From Impatiens glandulifera (taxonomy: Eukaryota > Streptophyta > Magnoliopsida > Ericales > Balsaminaceae), in assembly GCF_907164915.1 (NCBI RefSeq), contig NC_061868.1, positions 48,359,689-48,423,688 of the forward strand: a stretch of DNA of 64,000 nt, written 5' to 3'. A program made the position numbers and the translations under genes. Each line of letters opens with the position of its first letter. Position 1 is the first letter of the stretch. This document shows, piece by piece, positions 28,235 to 42,000 of the stretch. The notes under the pieces are model-generated. The model was not told the DNA's origin and searched no databases. It worked only from the letters and a program-made list of their open reading frames with translations.

Positions 28235-29802
28235 GATGTTTTTTTTTATGAGAAAATTAATTTAATGATTTTTTAATATTTGTTTGTGTTTAAATTCAGA
28301 ATTTTGTACTATCAATTTTATTTTAAGTTTATTTGTATTTTTGTAGTATAAATGAATTTTTATTATATAGTGTGGATGAATAAGTGTATATTATTTAAGA
28401 ATAAAATATATATTAATATTTTTAGGTCAACTATATTTTGTTGTAATATATTAGTTATGATATTATATTTAATTTATATAATTTTAGTTTAAATGTGTTA
28501 ATTAAAATATAATATTTTTTTAATATTTAAAAATTAATAAATATAATTTCTCACACTTTAATCAGGTACCGGTTGAGGATCGAGTACCCAACGAATCAAG
28601 GACAAGGATATAAATAGAGATACACCTCATGTTTAGGATTTGAGTAACGTAGTAATTGAAAATCGGACGAAAGAATAAGTATTTCACTGTCCAACGGATA
28701 AGTACTCGTTGCCGTCCATAATCATCGTCATTCTTTTAGTTTAATTTAAAAGTTAATAGCATAATCCAATAAATTTCATAATACTACCTACTCTCTCTAA
28801 TCAATTATATTTTTATTTTTATTTTGTAAAATTAAGACAATAATTCACAATTGACCTCATATTTTATTAGCCATAATTTGGAATCCAAACTCATAAATTT
28901 AGAATACAAACTCATAGTAAACATTATTTAGTCAAATCTTTTAAAAGATATTTAAATTTATTATTTTACATAAGTATCTGTGAGTTATTTTTTTGGGTAC
29001 TTTTATTTGATAAGGTTGATATGATTCATAATTTCATATTCCTAGTTAATTTATATCTCAATTTCATAATTGTTTTTGTAAAATAAAATATTATGTATGT
29101 ATAATTTATTTGACAATATGATTACGCATATCATGCGAATATTCTCTACCATATACGAGCATATAAATTTAATTTTAACCATCTTAAATAATATTTATTA
29201 TTATAGATAAGAAATAATTTGTGCTAATATTTTATTTTATGCGGTAGATAATCGTCCAACTCAAATAGTATTGATTAAGAATAAATATTGCAATCTAAAT
29301 AAAATTTAGTTGGTAAAATAATTAAAATGAAATGTATTTCTTTAACAAACAAACAAAGAAATTTATAAAATAAAAATTCAAATAAATGTGATTTAGCAAG
29401 GATAGGCTAGTTGGTAAGAAATTTAGAGCAAGTTGGTGACCTTATTTTGTAAAATAAAATAAAATAGAATGTGGACTTGAATTTCTATTTACTAAATAAA
29501 GATAGATAATTAATGGAAATGTAATTTTCTATGCATTTTAGAGAAAAGAGAGGAAAGGTGATTGATTAATTTGGTATTATAAATGAGGGGTAAAATCGGT
29601 ACAGTCTGTTTTGTTTTCAATGCATGCTAATTACAGTATGTATATGTTGATCGTCTTCTTGGCGCCCTTTCAATTTCCTTATTCTGCCAAAAATACTCTC
29701 TCTCTATATCTCTCTTTTTCTCTCTCTGTATGTAACCTCATAAATCCTCTGATAACTGAAACCTTGTGCGAATCTGAGGAAAGATTGTAGGCGATTCTCG
29801 TC

Positions 29803-32800
29803 ATGGATCGCGGTACTAGTGCTCCGGCTTCCAGGCCGCGGACTCGACAACAACTGAACCGATTGCGCCAGGAAGTTCGGCAGAGGAAGGAGATGAACAG
29901 CAGGGTGGCGGAATCCATGAACAGTAGCGCTGATGATATGAAGGGAAGGAGGGCGAAACGGTACTCTCGTAGTGAGCTTAAGCGTGAATCTTCCAATTTG
30001 GAGGATTCATGTTCAGCCAACGTGGTTTCTCTGCCGGAGAGTTCGGATTCCGATGATGCAGGTTGTAACTGTAAGCACTCCCGGCATTGCAAGAGGAAGA
30101 AGGAGAAGACGAAAACTGCTGTAAAACCGGAGGGCGGTCGATTTGGATCCCAGTTGGGAGAAACTTCAAGGAAGATGAAAAAAGGTGCAGATTCTGTCCA
30201 AGGTAGGGTTTCATCAATGGACATTCCAGTCCACATTCATTGCATCTCTTCTGATTCCGAGCATGTTGATGAGTCTGAATCTGAGAGAGAATCATCTCTT
30301 TCATTAAAGGTTTCGGAGATGCCTGATTCTTCTGGTGAAGAAGTGGAAACGGAGAATTCAATCGGTGGTGTTTCCCGTCCCAAGATATCATCATCATCCA
30401 AATCTTTTGTTTCAGACAAGTCCGATGCATCAATCGCAACCCCGAAAAAGCTTTCCACAAATGAGAGAAGTGGCGCCAGTACTAGCAGTGATGTGAGGAA
30501 CAATGAAAATGGTCCAGGTCGATTGAAAACGATGAAGCGCGGCCTCAATGTGAAGGATTCCCAGTCTCTTAAGGATGATGGAAGAGTTCAAAAGAAGATA
30601 CAAATGGAAGGGAAAGAACCCACTGAGCCAATTCCTTCACTTAGAACCAGTGTTGATGAACAAGTCAATGTTAGTGATGATGTTGTTGAGCCCAAAGATC
30701 CTTCGGTAAACCAAAGTGGAGGAGATTCCTGGAAGGAGATGGCATGGATGCCATTAAAGAAAAGACACAAGTTTGTCGATAAGGATAAGGTTATCATTCA
30801 TGCATGTCTCTTTTTAATTAACAAAATCCTTTCCATTAATCTCTAAAGTGTTTTCCGCATTACAGATTATTGCTGATTCATTCTGGGACCAGATTGATCT
30901 CCCTGACAGAGACACTATTCCACCTCCTTGTAAAGATGAAGCAGACGAACAAGAATTTCCTGTTATCCCCAAGAATTTCGGTCTGCAGGATACTGATTAT
31001 GAACCACCTGAAGAGAAATCATATTGGGACATTGTAGGGGATAGCCTATTCGAGGAGATGCAATTTGCCATTGCCACTGAAGGAATCGGATTGACTCACG
31101 ATCATGAGGTTGGTTTTTTTATTTTGCCCAAATGATCAATCATTTCCATCCTTTAAGTTTAGAGATTGTTCTTGTTTATATATATGTTTAGGTTGCCATT
31201 GATGATCAGACTTCATTAGCTGCTAATGATAGTTCTCTCGGACTTTGCGAACATTTTTTCATTCTTAACGAGGAAATTGGGATCCTTTGCAAAAATTGCT
31301 CGTATGTGAAAATGGAAATCAGACACGTTCCACCAACTTTTGTATGTATTATTTTGAATTTTTTCAGTGAATTTTCTTACTTCAAAATTCAAATTAGCTA
31401 GTATTCAATCAAATGGGCTTTCCATTTTCCAGGTTAAGAATCCATGGGGAAGAATAACCAGGAAAGAGACGAGGGAGGCTAAACTCTTTAATCTAGACCG
31501 TTTCCAAATGAAGGAGCAAAACAATATTAGCCCCGGTTCGCAACATCTCAGGGACGATGATCTTGAAGTTGCGGGCACGGTTTGGAGCTTGATTCCAGGT
31601 ACCAGACGTAACATGTACACTCACCAAAGAGACGGTTTCGAGTTCATTTGGAAAAACATACAAGGGAGTATAAACCTGGATGAGCTGAGGCAACATGAAC
31701 ATTCTTCATTTAGGGGAAACGGATGCATTATATCACATGCACCAGGAACAGGAAAAACCCGACTGACCATTATGTTCATTCAATCATACCTTGAACGATA
31801 CCCTGTTTGCAAAGTCGTGATCATAGCCCCTTGCAGTATGCTCCTCACATGGGAGGACGAATTCAAGAAATGGAAAGTCAACATTCCATTCCACAATCTG
31901 AACAAACAAGAATTCTCCGGTCACGAGCTAGACGAGGCAGTTAATCTAGTCAGACAGGGTCGCCGACAAGACAAAGAATCGACGCGATACATCAAACTAC
32001 TGTCGTGGAAGAAGGGCAAGGGTGTCCTCGGAATCAGCTACAAGTTATTCGAACAGCTAGCCGGGGATCGTGTCTTTCTCAGAGATGAAGCCGACAACAA
32101 GAAGAAAGAGTTACACCATTCAGACTGCATTCGAGTTATGAAGATGCTACAACAACTCCCGGACCTCTTGGTACTGGACGAAGGCCACACGCCCAGAAAC
32201 GAAAAGAGCTTGATTTGGAAGGCGCTCTCGAGGGTCAATACTCATAAACGCGTCATCTTGTCTGGAACGCCTTTCCAGAACAATTTCCGCGAGCTCTACA
32301 ATACTCTCCGTTTGGTGAGTCTTGAATTTGCTGACCAACTCATCGCTAATGAATGTGGACTATCAAGATCCAAAAAGACAACGTTAGACAGATGGATATC
32401 TTTAACTAGCGGGTTCACGAAGAAGGAAGAGAAGAGCGTGGACAAGATTCGAGCCATAATATACAAAATGGCACATGTCTACAAGGGTAACATACTTAAA
32501 GACAGCCTTCCCGGTTTACGTGACTCGCTGGTTGTGTTAAAGCCACTAGAATTACAAACCGCGATTCTGAAAATCGTTATGGGGACTAAGAACGGAGTAG
32601 AGCGCGATCATTACATGTCTTTAGTATCCGTTCATCCCTCGCTTCTTCTCCAATCTAAACTGTCTGAAAAACCGGAGCTTTCAGGTTACAAGGCGCAACT
32701 AGAAGCTCTTACACTGAATCCACAGGTGGGTGTGAAGACAAAATTCGTAATCGAACTGATCCGGCTGAGCCAGAGTCTAAACGAGAGAGTTCTGGTTTTC

Positions 32801-33349
32801 AGCCAATACATAAACCCTTTAGCACTGATTAAGGATCAGCTGAAATCCCAGTTTGGGTGGTCGGATGGGAAGGAGATATTGAATATGGATGGAGGAACGG
32901 AAGTAAAGCTACGACAGGCATCGATCAGTTCATTCAACGATTCGGATAGTGGGGTTAAAGTGTTGCTAGCTTCAACAAAGGCTTGCTCGGAGGGTATAAG
33001 CCTGGTTGGTGCGTCGAGAGTTGTGCTGCTTGATGTGGTTTGGAATCCTTCGGTTGAGAGGCAGGCGATTAGTCGGGCCTATAGGATCGGGCAAAAGAAG
33101 CTGGTGTATATTTATCATCTTATTGCGGGGGAAATGGAGAGTGCCAAGTATGATTGTCAGACACAGAAGGATCGTTTATCGGAATTGGTGTTTACTTCCA
33201 AGGAAGAGGATAGAGTTGGAGGACAGAGTTGTACTGTTGCTGAAGATATTATTCTGCAGGAAATGATTCAACACGACAAAACATGTCATATGTTTGAGAA
33301 AATCATTAACCACAAGGACTCCAGCAGTTTAATCGAAACTTTCGGCTAG
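29803..33349 (+). CDS. CLASSY-type SNF2 ATPase (CLSY3/CLSY4 group), RNA-directed DNA methylation
   Basis: CLASSY proteins are nuclear SNF2-family ATPases that bring RNA polymerase IV to target loci for 24-nt siRNA production. Four exons: 29803-30789, 30866-31108, 31192-31341 and 31433-33349 (TAG), giving 1098 residues, in the range of CLSY4. The first 329 residues are Ser-, Glu- and Lys-rich and look disordered. Then come SYWDIVGDSLFEEMQFA and a Cys-containing segment (CEHFFILNEEIGILCKNCSY). The ATPase part has HAPGTGKTRLT (Walker A, about 565-569), LVLDEGHTPRN (motif II as DEGH, about 709), and SGTPFQNNFRELYN. The C-terminal helicase lobe has VLVFSQYINPLALI, ACSEGISLVGASRV and RQAISRAYRIGQKK. 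The long last exon without introns fits this group. CLSY4 is favoured over CLSY3 on size alone. Confidence 0.92.
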
Positions 33350-33518
33350 GCACAAAGACTTGTGGTTTTTTTTTATTTTTGCTATTTTGATAGATTTTAA
33401 GATGTTTCTGTTAGTCATGGGGGTGCAGTATTTTTTGTTTTTATTAATATTTTGGTGACCTCTCATGTTTAGCAAATGTACTTATAACTTATTTGTTTCG
33501 AACTTACTTGAAACACTT

Positions 33519-33521
<3 letters not shown>

Positions 33522-33577
<56 letters not shown>
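33522..33577. repeat. (TA)n microsatellite
   Basis: About 26 TA units followed by four TAGATA-type units, just downstream of the CLSY gene. Confidence 0.95.
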
Positions 33578-34098
33578 TATAGATATAGATAAGACTAATA
33601 ATGAAAAAAATCTATTACACCATTTTAACATGAGAGATTTGTTAAATGAAATTAAATCTTTAATTTTCAAGCCCTCTCTTCAACCTAATCCAAACCCAGC
33701 AAAATTTATTGGGATCATTTGTTTTAATTCAAATGCATCTCTTGTCTATTTAAATGAAATTTTAACGAAAAATCATAATGTCACTCCTTTAAAAAATAAA
33801 CAAAAAGTTAATTGTGTGTATTTTTTATAATCAAGTTCAGGTGTTAGAATTGAGTTTGTGCAATTTTAATTTTTTAATTTACATGATTTTTTTTATAAAT
33901 ATCTAAATACATAGTTGTTTTAAATGAAATAATGTTTTGAAATATACTTTAATTATATATATTAACAAAAATTAATAACATTTATTCATTCGTTCAAATT
34001 CAGTCACTTAGTTTAAACTAATTTTTTTTATCTCAATTATTATTATAAATATTATTATTTTTTATTTTTAAATTATCAAACTAAAACTAATTTTTTAA

Positions 34099-34103
<5 letters not shown>

Positions 34104-34139
<36 letters not shown>
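34104..34139. repeat. (TA)n microsatellite
   Basis: About 18 TA units; with the shorter TA runs around 34180 and 34358 it surrounds a TIR element. Confidence 0.9.
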
Positions 34140-34142
<3 letters not shown>

Positions 34143-34186
34143 CCATTTACCTTTGTTTAATTTTATTTTTGATTTGATTATATATA

Positions 34187-34356
34187 TGAGAAATGATTAG
34201 GTGAGGGAATGAGTGGCATAATGTTATTCGCTGAAAAAATCAAATAATTTCTCTCTTTTCTTTCACTTTTACATTTTTCAACCAATGAAGGTGATGTCAC
34301 GTCATTTCCTCACCAAATTCTCTCACTAAATTCCCTCACTTTATCACTCCTCTCTC
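34187..34356. mobile_element. Small TIR element inserted among TA repeats
   Basis: The left end GAGAAATGATTAGGTGAGGG, then AATGAGTGG, is matched by the reverse complement of the right end, which reads GAGGAGTGATAAAGTGAGGG, then AATTTAGTGAG. Both ends border TATATA. Size about 170 bases with no coding capacity, consistent with a Tc1/mariner- or Harbinger-derived MITE that uses TA-containing targets. Confidence 0.65.
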
Positions 34357-34469
34357 TATATATATATATTTAAATATTAAAAAAATAATTTAGAGAAATA
34401 ACATATTTTTTTTTCCAAAATAAATTAACATGATTCACACACAAATATAAACTTTTACAATTAAGAATA

Positions 34470-34526
<57 letters not shown>
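34470..34526. repeat. (TA)n microsatellite
   Basis: About 27 TA units directly before a run of CATGT repeats (34563-34582). Confidence 0.95.
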
Positions 34527-34528
<2 letters not shown>

Positions 34529-34929
34529 CAGCACGCGCAACATAGGCATTAATGTAAGGAAGCATGTCATGTCATGTCATGTCCAAACCCTTTGCTAGGA
34601 GCTAACTTAATCTGAACGTCGCCACGTGGCCATTCCATTCCTGTTCACATTCAGTGCGCTCTCCACTCCATCTGGAAACAGAGAAAAAAAATTAAATAAA
34701 TCAAACCAGCCCAACCATTCAAAATCTTGAAATTCCAAACAAACTTACAAATAAACCTAATCAAATAGTTTTTCTTTGAAATTAAAAAAAGAACTAACTA
34801 ACCTGACCCAACACAATACACAATTATTGTCTCTCACTTAAATTTAAAACCCTCTTAGATAAAATTGAACCTGTGACATTTTAATCTCTTAAACCAACTC
34901 TTACTATTAGACTATTTTGATGGAGTAGA

Positions 34930-36480
34930 ATTTGATCATTTAACCTAGGTTGCAAACAAGTCAAACGAGCTCAGTTCGACTCGATTTAATATTTATTAGC
35001 TCGACTTGAACTCGAGCTCGAATGAGTTTAAGCTTGAGTTTGACTCAACTATTTATCTACAAATTCAGCTCAATTTAAAAACTTTGAACTAAAATTAAAT
35101 TTTCAAGCTCGAACGAGTAGTCGAACTTAAATAAGATTTGTAACAATAAATATTAAAAAGAGTACTCCATTTCCGACATGAAAGAGTTTGTTGAGTAACA
35201 TGAGATAACTAATTCTCGAAAAAATTATATAAAAAATCGAATTGACAAAAGAGAGAAAAGTAATTATAAATAAATGAGAGAAATGATGGGATTGAATAAT
35301 GCTTATTAATAAGTGAAATGGAAAAGATGAAAAAGTATGAATGAATGAATAAATGTTACAATATATTATATTATAATAATTATGAATTAGGAAATTATAT
35401 TTTTTATTTTCACTTTTGGAGGCAATATAATATAATTATATGAGCAAATATAATATAATTATACGAGCATACATGTAGACTTTAAAGATACGAAAAAAAA
35501 AAAATTAAAAATAAAATAAATAAAAATATATATTATCAGGTTCGAAAAAATTTGATAAGTCATGGAGTAAATATTTTATGAGCTCGAGCTCGACTCAAAT
35601 ATTAAACGTGTTTACTCAAGCTCGACTCGATCTTGGTCAAAATCAAGCTCAAATCGGCTAATTTCAATCTAGCAGGCTAGCTGCTTTAAAGCCCCTCGCT
35701 TCTTGGACATTTTGGCGCAGATTGGAGCCCCTTCATTCAATCGAAAAGCCGGTCTTCTTCAGTCATATCAAAAATGTCTAGGAGAACTACGAAAGATGAC
35801 ATTCACATACTTGCGTATGGGGCCTTCTTTAGGCTTATCAACATGGTGGACCCCAACCGAGTAGGAACCCTCCATTCATTTTGTTCGTGAGCTAATCGAG
35901 CGTTTACGAGTGGCTCACGAACAACTTCACTCATTGAGCCCTACTCTTACCACGAGAACAGGAGATTTTAATTTGTAAGCTTAGAAATGGTTTGTTTTGA
36001 TTGAATGTGAAAAAAAATAGTATCTCTGGTCTAATTAAATACTTTTTATTATGAAACAAAATATAATGTTAATTTTTTATATAAAAAAATAAACAAATAA
36101 TTATTGTTTTTTTTCATTGTTTGGAAGATCTTTCGGTCATCAACCCGAATTTTTTGACGAACTTTTGTCCAACCGTCCAATTAAGGTGTTCAATATTTGA
36201 TATGACATGAATATTCGACCTCGAATTTATTTTAGATTTTAATCAAAAATTTTAAATCAATTTGAATTCGTATACGGTTTTTGATTTAATTTTTAAGGTG
36301 AGATTGTTTATATTTAAATAATTATATATTCGAGTTCGAACCAAATAACAAATTTGAATTTAGTTTGATTTTCGAATTGGGTAAAAAAATAAAAATTCAA
36401 AGAACTCGAATTGAATAAACTATAAACCAAATCGATGAATACTCTTATCTTAGGTCCAACCGGTTGAATCACCCGTTAAC
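34930..36480. repeat. Degenerate interspersed repeats rich in AGCTCGA motifs
   Basis: Repeated strings such as CTCGACTTGAACTCGAGCTCG and GAGCTCGAGCTCGACTC occur at 35000-35040 and 35580-35640, with an inverted TTCGTGAGCTAATCGAGCG/GAGTGGCTCACGAAC hairpin at 35883-35922. A more G+C-rich stretch at 35690-35870 may be a captured gene fragment that I do not recognise. The part 36160-36430 resembles another old interspersed repeat. Confidence 0.5.
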
Positions 36481-36607
36481 CACCGGATTTAAATATATTA
36501 GTATATAAATTATATATAATGCATATACAAAAATCATCAAATGAAACCATAATTTCCTTTAGAATCAATAATAGCCAGAGTATTATTTCATGTTGGCTTT
36601 CATGCCA

Positions 36608-36743
36608 TTAATATGCAACATCATCAACAAAATTTCTTTTATCCACGTCCCATATTAAGACATGTTTGTCTAAGCCATAAGTAACAATGTCTTTCCCACT
36701 GGGTGACCAAGACAAGTAACAAACCTGGTCAACATGACCCCTC
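36608..36743 (-). pseudogene. WD40-repeat gene fragment
   Basis: Read on the minus strand, 44 codons encode ERGHVDQVCYLSWSPSGKD, then IVTYGLDKHVLIWDVDKR, before a stop at 36608. This is one typical WD40 blade (GH at the start, W-D at the end). No flanking exons of a beta-propeller were found, so it looks like a relic of a gene or a fragment carried by a transposon. The host protein family cannot be fixed from one blade. Confidence 0.65.
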
Positions 36744-37189
36744 TCAAAACAAATAGTTTTTCTATTGTAGTATCCTTATCATGTAGTCCAAATTCATAAC
36801 ATAATCACACATGTCTTTTAAAACTTCATTTATTTTTATAAAAAATTAAATTACAAAGGATTCAACTAATGATAAAAAAAAAATGGCCTTGTTAAATTAT
36901 TTAGCCTACTAAATCTATTATCCTTTTTAAATTATATTGGCTATTTCACATAAATGAAATCAATAAAAAAAGTGTTTATCTACAAATATTTAAAGAGTTT
37001 ATAAACTAATCTTTATAAAATAATAATTATGAAAAATACTATTATTAATTTTTTATAATCGTAACCCTATATATATATATATTTTGTTGAATTTGGGCCA
37101 AATCCAACAAAAACAATGGATCCATGAAAGCCCAATTGAATAAAAATTTAGAAAAATTGTATGTAGGTTATATATAATGTTTAGCGTTC

Positions 37190-37197
37190 TAGGGTTT
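37190..37197 (+). promoter_or_regulatory. Telo-box in the eL43 promoter
   Basis: TAGGGTTT (reverse of AAACCCTA) about 60 bases before the ATG, within CTAGGGTTTCATTTCCTC. Telo-boxes are a known feature of plant ribosomal-protein promoters. Confidence 0.6.
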
Positions 37198-37254
37198 CAT
37201 TTCCTCTTCGTTCGCCACACCTCAGAGTTTGCTCCAGACAGCCAGCCAGCGAAT

Positions 37255-38208
<954 letters not shown>

Positions 38209-39079
38209 GTTGCTGTTTTTTCTACTAGATTGTTTTTTCACCTTTTTTGTTTCTGTTTTTGGAGAAGAAAAGGAAGCCAGTGGAATTCAGAGGGAATTGG
38301 CAATACTTTTTAAACCCTTTACATAGATGTTGGCACTATTGAAACCTTGTTTATTTGAGTTTATTGAATCTTTAATGATCTATTTTCTTTCATTCTCACT
38401 TGTGCTTATTTTTTTGTTATCTTAAATTTGGTCTTGATTAATAATTATTTGGTCTTCTTCTAAGTGTGAAATCAATATGTCATTTTGAAGCATTATTTGA
38501 GATTCAATTAAGATCTCCAACCTGGGTTATCTTTGACCTAATCAAGGAACAAGCACCATATTATATATCCATCTCTTTTCAATTCATTTTTCTGTTTAAA
38601 GTATATGATATCATTTCTCAATGTGTTTCATTTTTCAAAATAAGAATGCTAACAATAACAAACACATTAATAAAAAGTCAATGAAGAAAGAAGATTTCAA
38701 CTATAAGAAAATAACATATGATGTTGTTTCAAACATAGAACAAGAAAGTAAACAAAACATAAAATCCAAACCTAAGTTTGGATAGCTTCTTTGAATGTAA
38801 ACTAAACCGCTTCCATGCATATATATATTTTTTTCTCCCATCCAAGAAGACGGAATTGATACAACATATCTTTATGACAGTAATAGCTTCCTTTGGCATT
38901 TCCATTAAAGCATCATCATAGAAGACTCGAGCTGTCTGTATCTGCATTTCAAAAGTGTCTGTTGTCGCCCTAAAATCAGTAAATTGTTGTTTGACAAACA
39001 GTACAAATTATACAAGTGATTATAATAAGCCTACCCAAATCAGCAAATCCACCCTCACATTGAATGAAGGAACTCATAT
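38209..39079. other. Convergent 3' flanks of eL43 and CK2 beta
   Basis: Holds the 3' UTRs of both genes. A minus-strand open stretch (38729-38955) bordered by splice-like sites could be a 3' UTR exon of the CK2 beta gene, but no protein family was recognised. Confidence 0.5.
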
Positions 39080-42000
39080 TCACGGATTGTGGATCTTGAA
39101 GCCAAAAACTCTTTGTACATAGCTTTGTGATGGTGTCTGTGGCTTGAGATGTCCATAGGTCATCAGGAACAGGTTAGGAAATGTTGTACCAAAATAAGCA
39201 CCATCTATGTCTTGCTAGAATTAAAGGGAACACACAATTGATGTATTATTTCTGGTTTTGATAAAACTGAAAATTAAGTGGTAGTGTTGAATAATGAATT
39301 CTAAGTGCCAAATGAGTTAAGTATTGGAAATGTTCAGTAGACAAAATGAAAATATGTAAACTTTAAGTCCTTGGTAGGTAAATTGATTTACAGACTTCGT
39401 AAGTTGTTAATTTCAAGAGTTGTCTTTTGAATGCTCTTACTAGATTACACACAATTCATTCTGAAGTTACCACATTAAGCCAGATTTTATAGCTTAATTT
39501 TAGTTAGATCTAAATAATTCAAAATCAAGATTTATCTGACTGTTCAGTCAAACAGATGAAAGGATACTACTATGGAACCTGGAGCGGGGGCTATAAATAT
39601 CGTCACATTTGGGACAGTAGAGCTTTACAGTGCCTGTTCGAGGTATGTCTGATTGACCAACAAGGAGGCAGGGTTGTCCGCAGCAATAAACTCTTGGGCA
39701 TCTCCCAAACTCCGCATTCTTGAACTTCTCTAACTACCAAAGATTATTTTATAAGAGGGATGAGTATCATAATAAAATAAACAACTTGTTGAATCGATCA
39801 ATCAATCTTTTTAATATATATATTGAGTCAGTCTTACTCTTACCATAGCAGCCATTCCTTTGGTTGTCAGTATATAGCGTACGTGAATCAACCCATAAAG
39901 CATCTCTGCTGCTGACTCTATCAATTCATTTTGTTCCGCTGTAAACGTATCACCTGCATCTTCCTAGTTAATCCATGTTACTAACCCTAATCATTCAAGG
40001 AGTTCTTATAGCTAGTTGGATCAAATGGAACATTTCAGCATAAGCACATATAGGTTGACACAAGGATCAAACTTTAAAGGTCACACATCCCAACTCCCAA
40101 AAAGAAGAAGGAAAGTGAGCACACACCCTGTTTTAACCAATTAATTCTGCTACTGTAGAGAAACACTTTGTTAAATTATTGAAGGATGAAAGAATAAAAT
40201 ATGTAACCAATTTATTTTATGGGAAGGCTGAAGTGTAAATATAGGACATACAAGATTTATTTAAGAAACAATGAATTAAAACAATGTTCTTACCAGCTTA
40301 GTTGGTCTAACTATGGCTAGTCAATGTCATTTATATATGAGTGTAAAATGATAACCAGTAATTAGTTGTCAGATTGACTTTACCTAGTAAAGATAGACTA
40401 AAGACATAGTAATTAGTAGAATGCTTACCTAAAAGTTAGTAAAAATATACAAGTGCAATAAAAGACTTAGGGACCACTTAGATCATATATCATTCTAAGA
40501 AATGTTCTAACATAGAGTTGAAGATTGAAGAAATTAGTTGACAACAATAAAAAGAAGGGTGCCTATAATTTTGAAAACCAAAGATTTTCATTAAACAAGG
40601 AATGATAATAATGCAAGAATAAAATCTCATACATTCTTGGTTTTATAACAAAACAAATGCTTTCATTTTATATCATATTAAATGTTCATATTTAGGTTTA
40701 AGAATCATTTATATAATTTTAGCTCACAAAAATTGCAATACTATATCAGACTCTTAGAGAAAGGTATTTATGGTAACAAAATAATCTTAGAAAAGAAATT
40801 GCAACATAAAAGCCAGCTTACCATGAGAAGGCTCAACATCCAGAATCAAATCCAGAGCATAATCATAGTAAGGGACTTGTCCACTTAAGCCACAGAGATT
40901 AAAATCGTCTTGGATGTAATCTTCTTCAACTTCACAAAAGAATTCATTTCCTCGAAGGCTACAGAACCATGATATCCAAGATGCCTCTTCTCCATCAGAA
41001 CCGCTAACATCTGACTCCTCGCTCTCAGTTTCATATTCCACTGCTATTAATTCCCAAAAAGAAAAAGATAACAATTAACACAATCGATACCAATCCAGTT
41101 ATCTATATTGAAAAAAGGAAATTAACCATTATAAACAGGTCACCTAGGATAGAAAAAAAAGGATTCACTCGATTTACTGTTATGTAATCTTGTAATAGCA
41201 TTTTTAACGAAGAGAAGATATCCAATTCACCTAGATAAAGCAAAAGACGGAAGAATCTTTGAAAAAAAAAACTTATTTGCTGCTGCTCACCTACGGTCCA
41301 TTGATATTTGGCTCATGCTGTGAATCAAACTGAAATATGTAGGTAATTTGGAACACCTTTTTTAACAAAGAGAATATATTCAATTCTTGGATGGTTTCTA
41401 TAAATCCTACCCTATTCAAACTTCCTCAATTAGTCATCAGGAAAAGAAGACGCAATAGCTCTCAAAGAACTAAGAGAAAGCAGACTTTTAGCGAAAAAAG
41501 AACGAGAATGAAGTTCACTAAATTATTTAGTGTGAAATATGTGATAACTTGTATGTATTTTATTCTTTTGATACGAAATCCAACTCTAATGACATACTAA
41601 AATAGAGTAGAATATGTACAACATTAGCTTCAATTAGAATATTTGGCGAGATTTCTCATCCGAATTTAGATCCAGATGAAATTTGGAAACTGAACTTATA
41701 TTGACACAATTCATAAATTTGTTGACGACAAAAACATAAGTACTTCCAAGTAGGGAAATGATTTCCCAAGTTATAGGTAGATTAGATTAACCAAATTATA
41801 GATGATTATTTGGAAGTAGACCAAGATGCAAAGGTCTTTCCAAGAAAGATACTAGGCAAGATATGATCACACCTATGAGTGTTTCAATATATTTTACATC
41901 TTTTAATTTAGCCACGAGTAGATCAGGGATTGTGGAAAACAATAAATAGATAAATTTAATCCCTAGTAACAAACTATATTCCTTTTGTTAGTGACCTCGC

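Larger units (their letters stand above)
22621..29802. other. Gene desert with old repeats, CLSY promoter at the right end
   Basis: No supported gene. It contains a mixed-composition fragment (22720-23110) with no family I recognise, a 90-base tandem array (23700-24110), a TIR element (24670-24937), a dispersed repeat copy (26482-26995) and a short tandem repeat (28161-28234). The last 150 bases include a CT-rich stretch (29696-29728) typical of a plant 5' UTR in front of the CLSY start codon. Confidence 0.6.
33350..37254. other. CLSY-eL43 intergenic region, repeat-rich
   Basis: Three long TA tracts, a small TIR element (34187-34356), A+T-rich DNA with AGCTCGAGCTCG-type interspersed sequence (34930-36480) and a WD40 gene remnant (36608-36743). 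No intact gene. Confidence 0.7.

Noticed and set aside
29394..29430. A-box-like AGGCTAGTTGG suggesting a tRNA or SINE
   Set aside because: It lacks a B-box at a suitable distance and the A-box match is imperfect.
29679..30548. Three minus-strand open frames (up to 185 codons) opposite the first CLSY exon
   Set aside because: They lie wholly inside the Ser/Glu/Lys-rich first exon of CLSY, whose composition leaves the reverse strand open; no family resemblance, so they are shadows.
38729..38947. 72-codon minus-strand frame downstream of CK2 beta
   Set aside because: No recognised domain; better explained as 3' UTR of the CK2 beta gene.
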